From: an uncultured Bacteroides sp.
Lineage (GTDB): Bacteria > Bacteroidota > Bacteroidia > Bacteroidales > UBA932
Length of the DNA stretch: 31,690 nucleotides
Direction of reading: 5' to 3'
NCBI GenBank assembly: GCA_900543205.1
Contig: UQQM01000024.1
Span: 1-31,690, forward strand
Shown piece after piece: positions 8,641 to 16,895 of the stretch. Position 1 is the stretch's first letter. Every line of letters begins with the position of its first letter. A program made the translations under genes and the position numbers. The notes below the pieces were generated by a model, which saw only the letters and a list, made by a program, of their open reading frames with translations, searched no databases and had not been told where the DNA came from.

Positions 8641-9414
8641 TCATGAAAACCACACCAGGAAATCGGCGGAGCGGGTGCGCGAGACCGTGAGGTCGCACCA
8701 GGCCTTGTTGTCCGTGATGATCCTCAGCCTTCCGTTCTTCAGGCGGACTATGCTCCGTATCGCAGCTGCGGAGATTATGCAGGTGCGGGATATGCGGAAG
8801 AATTCGAAGGGCGAAAGCTGGTCAGCGATAAGGTCGAGGGGAAGGTTCACGTTGAACCTCTCCCCTGCCGTCGTCACTATCCAGTTGGCCCTGTCCTCGG
8901 AATAGATATAGGCCACGTCCCTGGTGTCAACGGGGATGAACTGCTCCTCCGTCTTCACCACGAAACGCTTGCGGTATCCGGCAGGCACTGCAGGGGTATC
9001 GGAGCTCACCAGCACCCTTCCGAGAGCCGACAGCAGCCTTTCCGCATCGACCACGTTGCGGTTCGCACGGCATCTCTCTACCGAGCGGTGCAGCATGGTC
9101 TGGTCCACCGGCTTCAGAAGATAGTCCACGCAGCCTACTTCGAAGGCGTTGATCGCATATTTGTTGTACGCCGTCACCATGACGACGTTGGAGCTTATGC
9201 GGCTCCGCCTGAATATCTCGAAGCAGGTGCCGTCTTCAAGCTCGACGTCCATGAAGATCACATCGGGCGTACGTTCGCGGTTTTTCAGCCACTCCACGCT
9301 CTCCTTCACCGACTTCGTCATGCCGACGACCTCGATGTCGGGCGCGACCGCGGCCAGCAGCTTGACCAGACGCATGCTGGCCAGCTTCTCATCTTCTATT
9401 ATCAGTGCTTCCAT
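8641..9414 (-). CDS. LytTR-family response regulator
   Basis: This is a 257-residue DNA-binding response regulator of the LytR/AlgR type. The receiver domain (about 1-120) shows the acidic pocket IIEDE (Glu7, Asp8), phospho-acceptor Asp56 in FMDVELEDG, Thr81 in MVTAY and Lys101 in DYLLKPVD. A linker leads to a LytTR domain (about 150-257) with the typical IPVDTRDVAYIYSEDRANW, then the strand pattern ending in LKNGRLRIITDNKAW. It overlaps the 3' end of the upstream kinase gene by 26 bp, so the two are translationally coupled and form a cognate pair. It lies between susD and the hydrolase genes, so it probably controls this locus. Likely targets are direct repeats upstream of susC, but no clear LytTR site was identified. 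Confidence 0.93.
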   Translation of the reverse strand: MEALIIEDEKLASMRLVKLLAAVAPDIEVVGMTKSVKESVEWLKNRERTPDVIFMDVELEDGTCFEIFRRSRISSNVVMVTAYNKYAINAFEVGCVDYLLKPVDQTMLHRSVERCRANRNVVDAERLLSALGRVLVSSDTPAVPAGYRKRFVVKTEEQFIPVDTRDVAYIYSEDRANWIVTTAGERFNVNLPLDLIADQLSPFEFFRISRTCIISAAAIRSIVRLKNGRLRIITDNKAWCDLTVSRTRSADFLVWFS

Positions 9415-10573
9415 AAATCAAAGGCAGTTTGATTGTGAACTCTCCGCCGTCGGAAGATACCGTCATGTCCTCTCCGGCAACGTCGCGGTATTGTTGGCGT
9501 ATGTAACGGAGGCCGAGCCCCGAAGCCTGGACCAGGGTGAACCTCGGCCGCAGGGGGTTGGAGACCACGAGGCAGTTCCCCTCGACCCGCATGCGGACCA
9601 CGAGAGGATTCTCCGACGAGGCGGCGTTGTGCTTGAAGGCATTCTCGACGAGCAGCTGTACGGAACAAGGGACGACGAACATGGCCATCGCGCTCTCCGG
9701 AATGCCTTCGGCAGCGATGTCCACGGCGTCTTCAAAGCGGACTTTCAGCAGGTCCACATACTCCCTGACGAACTTCATCTCGTCGCGAAGCGGCACCATG
9801 GCCTCCAGTTCGCTGCCGCTCATGTACCTGTAGGTGGACGCGAGCTTGCGTATGAAGGTCGAGGCGGCCTCGGTGTTGCCGGAACTTACAAGTTCGTCGA
9901 GCACGTTCAGGTTGTTGAACATGAAATGCGGCTCCACCTGCTGCTTGAGCTTCAGATAGTCGTACTGTGCCCTGTGCGCCTTCTCCCTCTCCTCGGCGGC
10001 ACGCGATTCCGCCCGGATCGAGCAATGGGCGAGATAGAACACCGCTCCGCAGCTGAAGAGATAGTCCAGCAGGACATTGAGCCCCAGGTTGCTGGACAGA
10101 TGCTCCTCCGACACGACGAAGATGCGCACGAAGCGGACCATGAGTATCGTCATGAAAGCGAACATCAGCCAGCGCACGCTTATGCGTTCCTTGCGTGCCG
10201 GAAGTCCGAGCTTCTCCAGAAGATGGATGAGCCCGAGCACTACCCAGGCGACAATCTCCGTGACCGCCAGGACGATGCCCGGGCCGAAGACGATGTTGTT
10301 CCACTCGAAGAAACGGTACAGAAGATTGCCGAAGGCCTTGGAGAGGAAGAAACCGCCGACATTTGCAATAATCAGCATGCAGGCCATCACGGCCACCCCG
10401 ACCTGCCTCCTCCAGCACAACACGACTACAAGAAGCATGGTCAGCAGGGTCAGCAGCAGCTCGTCGGACAGACCCAGCAGCCTCGACAGCAGCGCCACCG
10501 CTACATGCAGCAATACGAAAACCTGGATGACCCAGAAGTCGGACAATTTCTTCATACCAAGACCTTTCAGCAA
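9389..10573 (-). CDS. LytS-type membrane sensor histidine kinase
   Basis: This is a 394-residue sensor kinase of the LytS/YehU group (His_kinase family plus HATPase_c). About six hydrophobic segments (roughly residues 12-32, 37-54, 58-80, 95-118, 135-154 and 163-183) form a membrane sensor with no large periplasmic domain, so the signal is probably membrane-borne or a small molecule. A short coiled linker (RAAEEREKAHRAQYDYLKLK) leads to the phospho-acceptor His216 in VEPHFMFNNLNVL. The ATP-binding region has the N-box LLVENAFKHN (near residue 311) and a glycine box in GLGLRYIRQQY. ATG codons at residues 1 and 7 are both possible; the second gives MKKLSDF. It begins 7 bp after the susD stop and overlaps the response regulator gene, so it belongs to the same transcript. 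Confidence 0.92.
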   Translation of the reverse strand: MLKGLGMKKLSDFWVIQVFVLLHVAVALLSRLLGLSDELLLTLLTMLLVVVLCWRRQVGVAVMACMLIIANVGGFFLSKAFGNLLYRFFEWNNIVFGPGIVLAVTEIVAWVVLGLIHLLEKLGLPARKERISVRWLMFAFMTILMVRFVRIFVVSEEHLSSNLGLNVLLDYLFSCGAVFYLAHCSIRAESRAAEEREKAHRAQYDYLKLKQQVEPHFMFNNLNVLDELVSSGNTEAASTFIRKLASTYRYMSGSELEAMVPLRDEMKFVREYVDLLKVRFEDAVDIAAEGIPESAMAMFVVPCSVQLLVENAFKHNAASSENPLVVRMRVEGNCLVVSNPLRPRFTLVQASGLGLRYIRQQYRDVAGEDMTVSSDGGEFTIKLPLIYGSTDNRR

Positions 10574-10580
10574 TATTCAG

Positions 10581-12524
10581 CTAAAGATAGTAAGGATTCT
10601 GCGAAAGTCCCGGATTTGCCGACAGCGCGCGCTCCGGCACGGGGAACCACTCGTATTTGCGGTCCCTCTTCGCGGGAAGGTCATATCCCACCTCGGTCGT
10701 CCTTCCGAAGAACCACCACTGTCCCTGAGTGAACTTGTCGAACCTGCGCAGGTCGGTGCGGCGGCGATGGCCTTCATCGAAGAACTCGAGGCCCCATTCG
10801 CTGAGCATGCGGTCCATGTCGAACTCATCGGAGAAACCGCGCGGAGCCTGGTCCCTGGCCGGCCCGAGCACCCTGCCCGTGGCCTCGTCCACTGAAGAAC
10901 CGGTCCAGTCCTCGTCAGAGAAGTACCTTACGCGCACTTCGTTCACCACTTCCTTGGCCTCGTCGGCATTGCCCTCGCGGAGCAGGCACTCGGCGTAGGT
11001 GTAATAGACCTCGGCAAGACGGAACTCGACGACGTCAGGGTCGCAGAAATCGTACGGGGAGTTCGTGGTGTAGTAGGGATACTTGGCTGCGCGCAGACCG
11101 CTGTTGGTCTCACCCCAGCGGGGATTCTCCACTATCTGCACGGGGTGGTTGCCCTTGCCCTGGAAGTTTCCGACCTGGTCCACATAGACCAGAGCCATGT
11201 TGTTCCTGTCGGCATCGGCGAGCTGGACGTCGCCCGTGCCGTAATGCTCGCGCATCACTCCCTCGAGGAACAGTCCGCCCCAGTTCTCGCCGGTATCGTC
11301 GTTGTAGGGCTTCACGAGGCGTATGTCGCGGGGGTCGAAGCGCTCGCGTACCGCACCGAGCTTGTCGTTGTAGGGAGCATCGAGGAAGCAGGTGGCCTGC
11401 TCCTTGTCGTACATCTCCCTGAGCACGTTGAATTCATAGCCCACTACATTGCCGGCATCGTCGAGCACGGGGATGTTCTCCACGCACTGGTCATAGAAGT
11501 TGCTGCTGTTGTCGAACGAAGGCACCACGCAGCAGCAGTTCCATCCTGCATGACGCTGCGGCGTATCGTAATAGTCGATGAACACGTAGCTCATGAACGG
11601 GCCGTTGCGCATGTTGGTGGACCTCATGTTGTAGATTTCGTCGCTCGAGAACGCGAAGATGATTTCGTTGCACTGGGTGTCGTTGTTGGCGGAGTAGATG
11701 TCCTGGTACTTCGTGGCGAGGGAGTAGTTGCCATACTTGCCGTCCATGATTTCCTTTGCGAGGACCTTGCATTCGTCGAAGCGGGGCGTGCCGGTGAATA
11801 TCTCAGAATTGAGCATGAGCCTCATCAGGATCATCCTGTTCATGGCCTGGCTGCAGGTGTTGACCGAACCGCCTACCGGCAGCAGGTCCACGGTCTCGTT
11901 GAGCTCCTGCTCCATCCATTCGCAGACGCTGCGGCAGCCTTCCTCGAAGGTCTTGCCGTCCATCGCGCTGACAGGCAGCTCGGAGGTGTCGATGGACGTG
12001 GTCAGAGGAATCGTCCCTCCGAACACCTCGAACACGTTGTAGTAGCAGTAGACCCTGAAGGTGCGTATCTCCGCAAGGTACTCCTGCTTGCGCTGTTCGG
12101 TGATTCCGATAGAAGCGGCGTCGACGTTGGTGAGGTCATAAATGAAGTTGTTGCAGAGGCCGATGGCGGTCCATGCGCTGTTCCATATCCTGTTCACATA
12201 GGTGGAGAGGGGCGTCCAGGTATGGGTGGAGAGCACGAACTTGTCGCCGCTGTCCCAGCCCCAGCTTCCTCCGTTCCATGAGCGCCAGGCTATCTGGTCG
12301 GCGGTAAGTTCGGCGGCATACCAGTAGAACTCCGATATGTCACCCTGTTCCTGGGCATAGATGTTCGCGATCGCCTGCTTCACCGCAGTCTCGTCGGTGA
12401 AGTAGTTCGACGCATCCATGAGGGTGTATGGATGCTCGGTCATATCGAAGCAGCTTGTCACGGCAAGCGAAGATATGAACACGGCAATGAGTTTTGTTAT
12501 CTTTTTCATAATCCTGTTTGTCAT
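10581..12524 (-). CDS. susD: SusD/RagB-family glycan-binding lipoprotein
   Basis: This is the outer-membrane surface lipoprotein that partners SusC as the lid of the glycan importer. The precursor is up to 647 residues; the lipobox is VTSC (Cys25), followed by FDMTEHPYTLMDASNYF, which is typical of SusD N-termini. The helical TPR-like body contains EFRLAEVYYTYAECLLREG and the SusD C-terminal block with FDEGHRRRTDLRRFDKF. The ATG directly after the susC stop (TAAATG) and the ATG at 12507-12509 (MKKITKLIAVF) are both possible starts; the second gives a more normal signal peptide and has AGGATT just upstream. The abutting susC and the kinase gene 7 bp downstream place it in the operon. The symbol marks the family role; the bound glycan is inferred from the neighbouring GH13 enzymes. 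Confidence 0.93.
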   Translation of the reverse strand: MTNRIMKKITKLIAVFISSLAVTSCFDMTEHPYTLMDASNYFTDETAVKQAIANIYAQEQGDISEFYWYAAELTADQIAWRSWNGGSWGWDSGDKFVLSTHTWTPLSTYVNRIWNSAWTAIGLCNNFIYDLTNVDAASIGITEQRKQEYLAEIRTFRVYCYYNVFEVFGGTIPLTTSIDTSELPVSAMDGKTFEEGCRSVCEWMEQELNETVDLLPVGGSVNTCSQAMNRMILMRLMLNSEIFTGTPRFDECKVLAKEIMDGKYGNYSLATKYQDIYSANNDTQCNEIIFAFSSDEIYNMRSTNMRNGPFMSYVFIDYYDTPQRHAGWNCCCVVPSFDNSSNFYDQCVENIPVLDDAGNVVGYEFNVLREMYDKEQATCFLDAPYNDKLGAVRERFDPRDIRLVKPYNDDTGENWGGLFLEGVMREHYGTGDVQLADADRNNMALVYVDQVGNFQGKGNHPVQIVENPRWGETNSGLRAAKYPYYTTNSPYDFCDPDVVEFRLAEVYYTYAECLLREGNADEAKEVVNEVRVRYFSDEDWTGSSVDEATGRVLGPARDQAPRGFSDEFDMDRMLSEWGLEFFDEGHRRRTDLRRFDKFTQGQWWFFGRTTEVGYDLPAKRDRKYEWFPVPERALSANPGLSQNPYYL

Positions 12525-15491
12525 TTAGAACTTCATGGTGACTCCGAGCGTTACGCGCGAAGAGTAGAGAGTCGTCGTGCCGGCAATACCGGGAGTCAGT
12601 CCTATGGATGTCACCGTAGAGGGGTCAACTCCGGTGAATCCGGTGAGAGTCAGCAGGTTGGTTGCAGCGAGATAGACATAGAGATTGTCCAGGCCGAGCT
12701 TGTTGCCTTCCTTGAAGTTGAAGCGGCGTCCGATGGACACTTTCTCTATCTTGAACCAGTCGCCCTTCTCGAGGAAGAAGGAATTGACATATTCGTTGTC
12801 TGCGGTGAGGTAGGGATATTTCTCGTACGCCGACTTGAGCAGGTTCTCGGCGGCGACTCCGGGATAGCCGTAGTCCTTGAGCTGGGAGTTCCAGATGTCC
12901 ATGCCCGCGAGTCCGCGGCCGTTGATGCTGAGGTCCCAGTCCTTCCAGTTGAGGGTGATGTTCAGCGAGAAGCTGTGCTTGGGAAGGGTGTTTCCGATTT
13001 CCCTCTTGTCGTCGTCGAGCGAGCCGGTCTTGGTCGCGGTGCCGCCGTCGGCCGTGTAGTGGAGCAGCTGGCCGTCTTCAGTATAGCCCGCATATTCGAA
13101 TCCCCTGATGGTACCTATGCGGGTGCCCTCATAGAGACGGAAATAGTAATCGCTGCTTCCGGGGACGCCGGTGCCGTAGAGGTCGATGTAGGATGCCTGG
13201 TAGATGTCATTTCCAAGGCTGCTGAGCACGGCGTTGCTGTAGGTGTAGGTTCCACCTACGTTCAGCCGCCAGTCCTTTCCGAAGTTCATGCTGTAATTCA
13301 GCACCATCTCCACGCCGGTGTTGCGGGTCGAACCGAGGTTGAGCCTGATGGAGTCGTAGACGTAGGGCGGCTGGGGCGCGGCATAGGTGTAGAGCAGGTC
13401 TTCCGAACGCCTGTCGAAATATTCTATGCTACCGCTGAACTTGTGGTCGAACATCTCGAAATCGATTCCGTAGTTGTAGACGACCGCAGTCTCCCATCCG
13501 AGGTTGGGATTGGCGTTCCTTGAGATTCCGTATCCGGGAACCCACTGTCCGTCAATCATATAATAAGTTCCTTTGGACTCGTAGGTCGCAAGCGAGGCGT
13601 AGTCGTCGCCGGCATTGCGGCCGGTCACTCCATAGGATACGCGCAGGCGAAGGTCATCGAGCCAGCCCTTGGTGGAGTCCATGAACTTCATGTTGGAAAT
13701 GGTCCAGGCTCCGGAGAGAGCGGGGAACAGACCGTATTTCTTGTTGGCTCCGAACTTGGAGCTTCCCTCATAGCGCAGCGAACCGGTCACGGTCACGAGG
13801 TCGTTCCAGGAATAGGTTACGCGCCCGAACACGCCGGCGATCTTGTTGAACCATTTGCCTGAGCCCATGCCGGCCCTTCCGTTCTTGAGGAAGGAACCCG
13901 AACCTATGTTGTACCAGAGGAACTGGTCGTACTGGAAGTCATAGTTGTTCATGGACATGTTCTCTCCCTCGTCCTGGCGGTAGGAATATCCGGCCACCGC
14001 CTTGAGCAGGTGCTTGTCGAGGTCGAGGCTGTAGTTGACCATCCACTCGAAGTTCAGGCCAAGGTTGTTGCTGGACGCCAGATATGCCGAACCGGCATAG
14101 TCGTTCCACATCTGGCAGGTCTGCATGATGGAAGGTGTGTAGCTGTGGTTGAAGCTGCTGCCGTAGTCAACCGCGATGTTGGCATTGGTGGTCAGCATGC
14201 TTGACGTGGTGCGCAGCAGGTTCAGCTTGACATCCTGCTGGAAGGTCAGATACATGTTGTGGCTCTTGTTCACGGGAACCCGGTTGTTCTCCACCGGATT
14301 GGTCGAGCCGGTGGTGTTGGTCGGCCAGTAGAAGCCCGTGGGCGTGGAGTCGTCATAGACCGGCTGGGTGGGGTTCATGAAGATAGTGCCGCCGAGGTCG
14401 GCCCCGTTGCCGTTGTTGACCCGCGCGTTGATGTTCGCCAGGGTGGACAGTTCGAGGAAATCGCCGAGCATGCGCTGGTTCATCCTGAACCTCACGCTGT
14501 AGGTCTGGCGGGTGTTGTTCTTATATAATTGGTTTCGGTCAGAATAGCGCAGTGAAAGATTGTAGGAGCTCTTTTCCGTTGAGCCTGCAAGGGAGATGTA
14601 CTGGTTCAGGTCGTAGGTCGGTTTGTCGTTGCGCAGCGCGTTCCAGTAGGCCTTGTCCTCGCGTCCGCCGTAGTCGGTCTTGCCCCGGTGGTATTTCTCG
14701 TTGATTTCCAGCCACTCGTCGAGGCTGTAGACATCCGGGGTGGGATGGAGGATCTGCAGGGCGTAGTAGGAATCATAGGTGACGCTGACCTTGCCCGGGG
14801 TGCCGGCGCCCTTACGGGTGGTCACCAGAATCACGCCGTTGGCGCCGCGCGTACCGTAGATTGCCGCTGACGCACCGTCCTTCAGCACGGAGATGGACTC
14901 GATGTCTTCCGTGGAGATATTTTCGAGCGAACCGCCGGCCACGCCGTCAATCACCACGAGCGGAGAGTTGCCGCCGTTGATGGAGGTTGCGCCACGGATC
15001 TGGAACGAGGAGCTGCCTCCGTCAGCTGCCACGTCGATGTTCAGTCCGGCGACTTTTCCGACCAGCAGCTGCATGGGGTCTCCGGCGGGCGCCTTGTTGA
15101 AGTCTTCCGAGCTCACGCTCACGATCGAGGAGGAAATCTCCTTCTTGCTCAGCGAACCGTAACCTACGACCACGGTCTCCTCGATCATCTCTGAATCATA
15201 TTCGAGGACTACTGTCGCGGGCACGGAACGGGCTGGCATGGAAACCGTCTTGTATCCTATGCAGCTGAACTCGACAATCGCGTCAGCGCCGGACACCTGA
15301 AGGACATAGTCTCCGTCCAGATAGGTGGAGACTCCGTTCGTCGTGCCGCTCTCCATGACGGTCGCGCCGATGACGGGCCCTTCCGAATCCACTACAACTC
15401 CTTTCACCTCATATCCGCTCTGAGCGAACAGAGGAACAGACAGCCCGCCCGAAAGCAGGATGCCCGCAAGGAATACGAATGATACTCTCAT
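12525..15491 (-). CDS. susC: SusC/RagA-family TonB-dependent glycan transporter
   Basis: This is a 988-residue outer-membrane TonB-dependent importer of oligosaccharides. I chose the ATG at 15489-15491 because it begins a good signal peptide (MRVSFVFLAGILLSGGLSVP, cleaved near FAQ); an in-frame ATG at 15590 would add 33 non-signal-like residues. After the signal comes a carboxypeptidase-regulatory-like domain (about 26-105, YEVKGVVVDSEGPVIGATV), a TonB-box-like stretch (EETVVVGYG), and the plug domain (about 115-230) with the SusC motif SVLKDGASAAIYGTRGANG. The beta-barrel runs to a terminal aromatic (VTLGVTMKF), as in outer-membrane proteins. No extra STN domain is present, so anti-sigma signalling through this protein is not expected. 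It is the first gene of the operon; no SusE or SusF homologue follows susD. Confidence 0.95.
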   Translation of the reverse strand: MRVSFVFLAGILLSGGLSVPLFAQSGYEVKGVVVDSEGPVIGATVMESGTTNGVSTYLDGDYVLQVSGADAIVEFSCIGYKTVSMPARSVPATVVLEYDSEMIEETVVVGYGSLSKKEISSSIVSVSSEDFNKAPAGDPMQLLVGKVAGLNIDVAADGGSSSFQIRGATSINGGNSPLVVIDGVAGGSLENISTEDIESISVLKDGASAAIYGTRGANGVILVTTRKGAGTPGKVSVTYDSYYALQILHPTPDVYSLDEWLEINEKYHRGKTDYGGREDKAYWNALRNDKPTYDLNQYISLAGSTEKSSYNLSLRYSDRNQLYKNNTRQTYSVRFRMNQRMLGDFLELSTLANINARVNNGNGADLGGTIFMNPTQPVYDDSTPTGFYWPTNTTGSTNPVENNRVPVNKSHNMYLTFQQDVKLNLLRTTSSMLTTNANIAVDYGSSFNHSYTPSIMQTCQMWNDYAGSAYLASSNNLGLNFEWMVNYSLDLDKHLLKAVAGYSYRQDEGENMSMNNYDFQYDQFLWYNIGSGSFLKNGRAGMGSGKWFNKIAGVFGRVTYSWNDLVTVTGSLRYEGSSKFGANKKYGLFPALSGAWTISNMKFMDSTKGWLDDLRLRVSYGVTGRNAGDDYASLATYESKGTYYMIDGQWVPGYGISRNANPNLGWETAVVYNYGIDFEMFDHKFSGSIEYFDRRSEDLLYTYAAPQPPYVYDSIRLNLGSTRNTGVEMVLNYSMNFGKDWRLNVGGTYTYSNAVLSSLGNDIYQASYIDLYGTGVPGSSDYYFRLYEGTRIGTIRGFEYAGYTEDGQLLHYTADGGTATKTGSLDDDKREIGNTLPKHSFSLNITLNWKDWDLSINGRGLAGMDIWNSQLKDYGYPGVAAENLLKSAYEKYPYLTADNEYVNSFFLEKGDWFKIEKVSIGRRFNFKEGNKLGLDNLYVYLAATNLLTLTGFTGVDPSTVTSIGLTPGIAGTTTLYSSRVTLGVTMKF

Positions 15492-15843
15492 TGGAATGAT
15501 TTTTTGGTTATTAATTTGGTTACATGCCGGACACTGCCGGAACCTCGTCCTCCCCGGCCTTCGGAGGACAGATGTTCCGTTCGGCGGCATCCGGCTGAAT
15601 CAAATGTCGAAATAATCGGAAAGCAAGAAGGCCGGGGGCCCGATTTTCAGGACGAACTGCAGGCTTCGGGGAACGAACGGAAACATACGCCGCCGCAAAA
15701 GACGCCGGGCAGGGCGGCGTACCTACGGGAAGGATGGCTGCAAAAAGTGAAGAACGGAATTTTTGACTGAATCCGCAATACGGTCGGGCACGGGACGGCA
15801 TTCGTAGTAGCCGCAGTACTGAATTCATCCGAGTCAGGTATCG

Positions 15844-15890
15844 CGGCTCCGTCGCGGCTGGCTTCGGCGCTACGGCGTGATTTGCAATCC
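15844..15890 (+). repeat. Direct repeat, copy 1 (partner 16345-16391)
   Basis: This 47-bp stretch aligns without gaps to 16345-16391 at 37 of 47 positions. Both begin CGGCTCC, contain TCGCGGCTG, and end in GTGATTTGCA. The same ATTTGCAATCC-type end recurs at 26938-26948 and 26987-26997, next to the other repeat modules, so it belongs to the same mosaic repeat family. Confidence 0.6.
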
Positions 15891-15934
15891 GCTTGCAGGT
15901 AATTGTCGGAAGCTGCCATCGCGGCGGCAATTGC

Positions 15935-15983
15935 GCCTCGCAGACGAAAAAAGTCTGCTCGGCGTCAATTCAGTCCGCTCGGC
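15935..15983 (+). repeat. Dispersed repeat module 2, copy A (partner 27162-27210)
   Basis: This 49-bp module matches 27162-27210 at 44 of 49 positions without gaps. It contains a short hairpin, CAGAC/GTCTG around a 7-nt A-rich loop, followed by TCAATTCAGTCCGCTCGGC. The two stem differences between copies (A to G on one arm, T to C on the other) preserve pairing. Confidence 0.75.
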
Positions 15984-16160
15984 AAGCGAATCCGCCGGAA
16001 CGGGGCAGACAATTTCGGCCAAGGGCTGGCCGGGGGAATCTTAGAGACTGAAATTATGGTTGTGCAGATGCGATTTGCAATAGGTTGTCAGTCAGCAAGT
16101 TCCGATTCGGGAGTGCCCGGCCTTGCACTTTTGGAAGCCGATGGCCGTGCACCGGGCCTG

Positions 16161-16200
16161 CCGAAAACGGCCTCCCAGGGCCCTGCAAGGCCGTTTTCGG
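16161..16200. repeat. 13-bp perfect inverted repeat
   Basis: CCGAAAACGGCCT (16161-16173) and its exact reverse complement (16188-16200) flank a 14-nt loop that itself contains AGGGCCCT. There is no T-run after either arm, so it is not a standard intrinsic terminator. It lies in the repeat-rich region between susC and trmD. Confidence 0.75.
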
Positions 16201-16280
16201 AATAGAGACTGCACAGGAAGAATTTTACTGCCTGCCGGTTGCCGTTCAGACTGCCGCCGACAACCAGCTGCGACCATCCA

Positions 16281-16351
16281 GCCGCTGCCGGAGTCCGGCC
16301 TCCGGCAGTAGGAACCACCGCGCAGCCCTATACTGCCGGCAGGTCGGCTCC
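16281..16351 (+). repeat. Dispersed repeat module 1, copy A (partner 27008-27078)
   Basis: This 71-bp module aligns without gaps to 27008-27078 at about 57 of 71 positions. It contains a perfect 9-bp hairpin, CTGCCGGAG/CTCCGGCAG (16285-16293 and 16300-16308), and a conserved core CCCTATACTGCCG. The reverse strand meets a stop codon at TATAG, which argues against a conserved coding role. Confidence 0.75.
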
Positions 16352-16391
16352 ATCGCGGCTGACTTCTGCATTGCGGTGTGATTTGCACCTC
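16345..16391 (+). repeat. Direct repeat, copy 2 (partner 15844-15890)
   Basis: This is the second copy of the 47-bp repeat described at 15844-15890. It overlaps the end of module 1 copy A by 7 bp, which shows that the modules are joined in a mosaic. Confidence 0.6.
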
Positions 16392-16404
16392 GACTCACTT
16401 CGTA

Positions 16405-16545
16405 AAATTCATAGGCTACGGCCATGCCCGGCTGAGATGCGCCAGAGGCGGCGGGGTGCGCCAAATGGAAGGAATTCCTGTCCATCAGCTACGCCGGCCC
16501 CAGGGACAGCACCATTGAGAGCCCCCGGCCGTAGCCGATGAATTT
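16405..16545. repeat. 19-bp imperfect inverted repeat around about 100 bp
   Basis: AAATTCATAGGCTACGGCC (16405-16423) and the reverse complement at 16527-16545 match at 18 of 19 positions, around a 103-bp centre. The arms are longer than a typical terminator. They could be ends of a small non-autonomous element, but no target-site duplication was seen. Confidence 0.6.
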
Positions 16546-16659
16546 CACATACGAAACTTTGTCGGCAGATTTTGCTGAAAGATTCGCAAAATCGCTTCGG
16601 AGCGGCTGATGCAGATAAAGGCTTTCGCCGGAATCAAGTTCCCTTATCTTTTATCTTTC

Positions 16660-16829
16660 GAAAAAAATTGTGTTTAATAAAACATCAGGGCGTGGAGAAT
16701 ATCCGATAACGACTACAAAACTGGTAGGATAATCCTCTTGGGAAAGGATAGGTGCCTCGCCCAAGGAATTGAAGCCGCAACAGAAAATAGGTTTTGACAG
16801 AAAAGCGGGGCTGCAGCTCCGCTTTTTTT
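16660..16829 (+). ncRNA. Candidate small RNA ending in a strong terminator
   Basis: A roughly 170-nt AT-richer segment ends in an intrinsic terminator on the plus strand. It contains several self-complementary parts: TGTTT/AAACA near 16671, a long-range GGGCG (about 16689)/CGCCC pairing that encloses TATCC/GGATA, and an inner CTAC/GTAG hairpin. This is the shape of an irregular long hairpin, as in 6S-like RNAs, but I cannot confirm that family. TATCTTTT at 16645-16652 resembles a -7 box, with TTTCG at 16623-16627 as a possible upstream element. No convincing open reading frame is seen. The 5' end is inferred. Confidence 0.45.
16801..16829 (+). terminator. Rho-independent terminator
   Basis: AAAAGCGGGGC pairs with GCTCCGCTTTT (one G-U pair) around a TGCA loop, and the 3' arm runs into seven consecutive Ts. 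It would end a plus-strand transcript that starts in the 16.65-kb area. Confidence 0.85.
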
Positions 16830-16895
16830 GTGCCCTCATTTGACATCTTTTTACATCTCCGACAAAGAAACTTGCCAACTTTCTTGCCAACTTTC

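Noticed and set aside
9149..10732. Long plus-strand open frame opposite the kinase/regulator pair
   Set aside because: His/Gln/Glu-rich low-complexity product antisense to clear LytS and LytTR genes; a shadow frame.
12432..13523. Plus-strand frame opposite susC and susD
   Set aside because: Valine- and glycine-rich shadow of the SusC coding strand without a recognisable fold or upstream signals.
16246..16485. Minus-strand frame whose translation resembles that of the second repeat copy
   Set aside because: The similarity follows from the shared DNA repeat. The frame is broken by TAG in the module core, and there is no start context.
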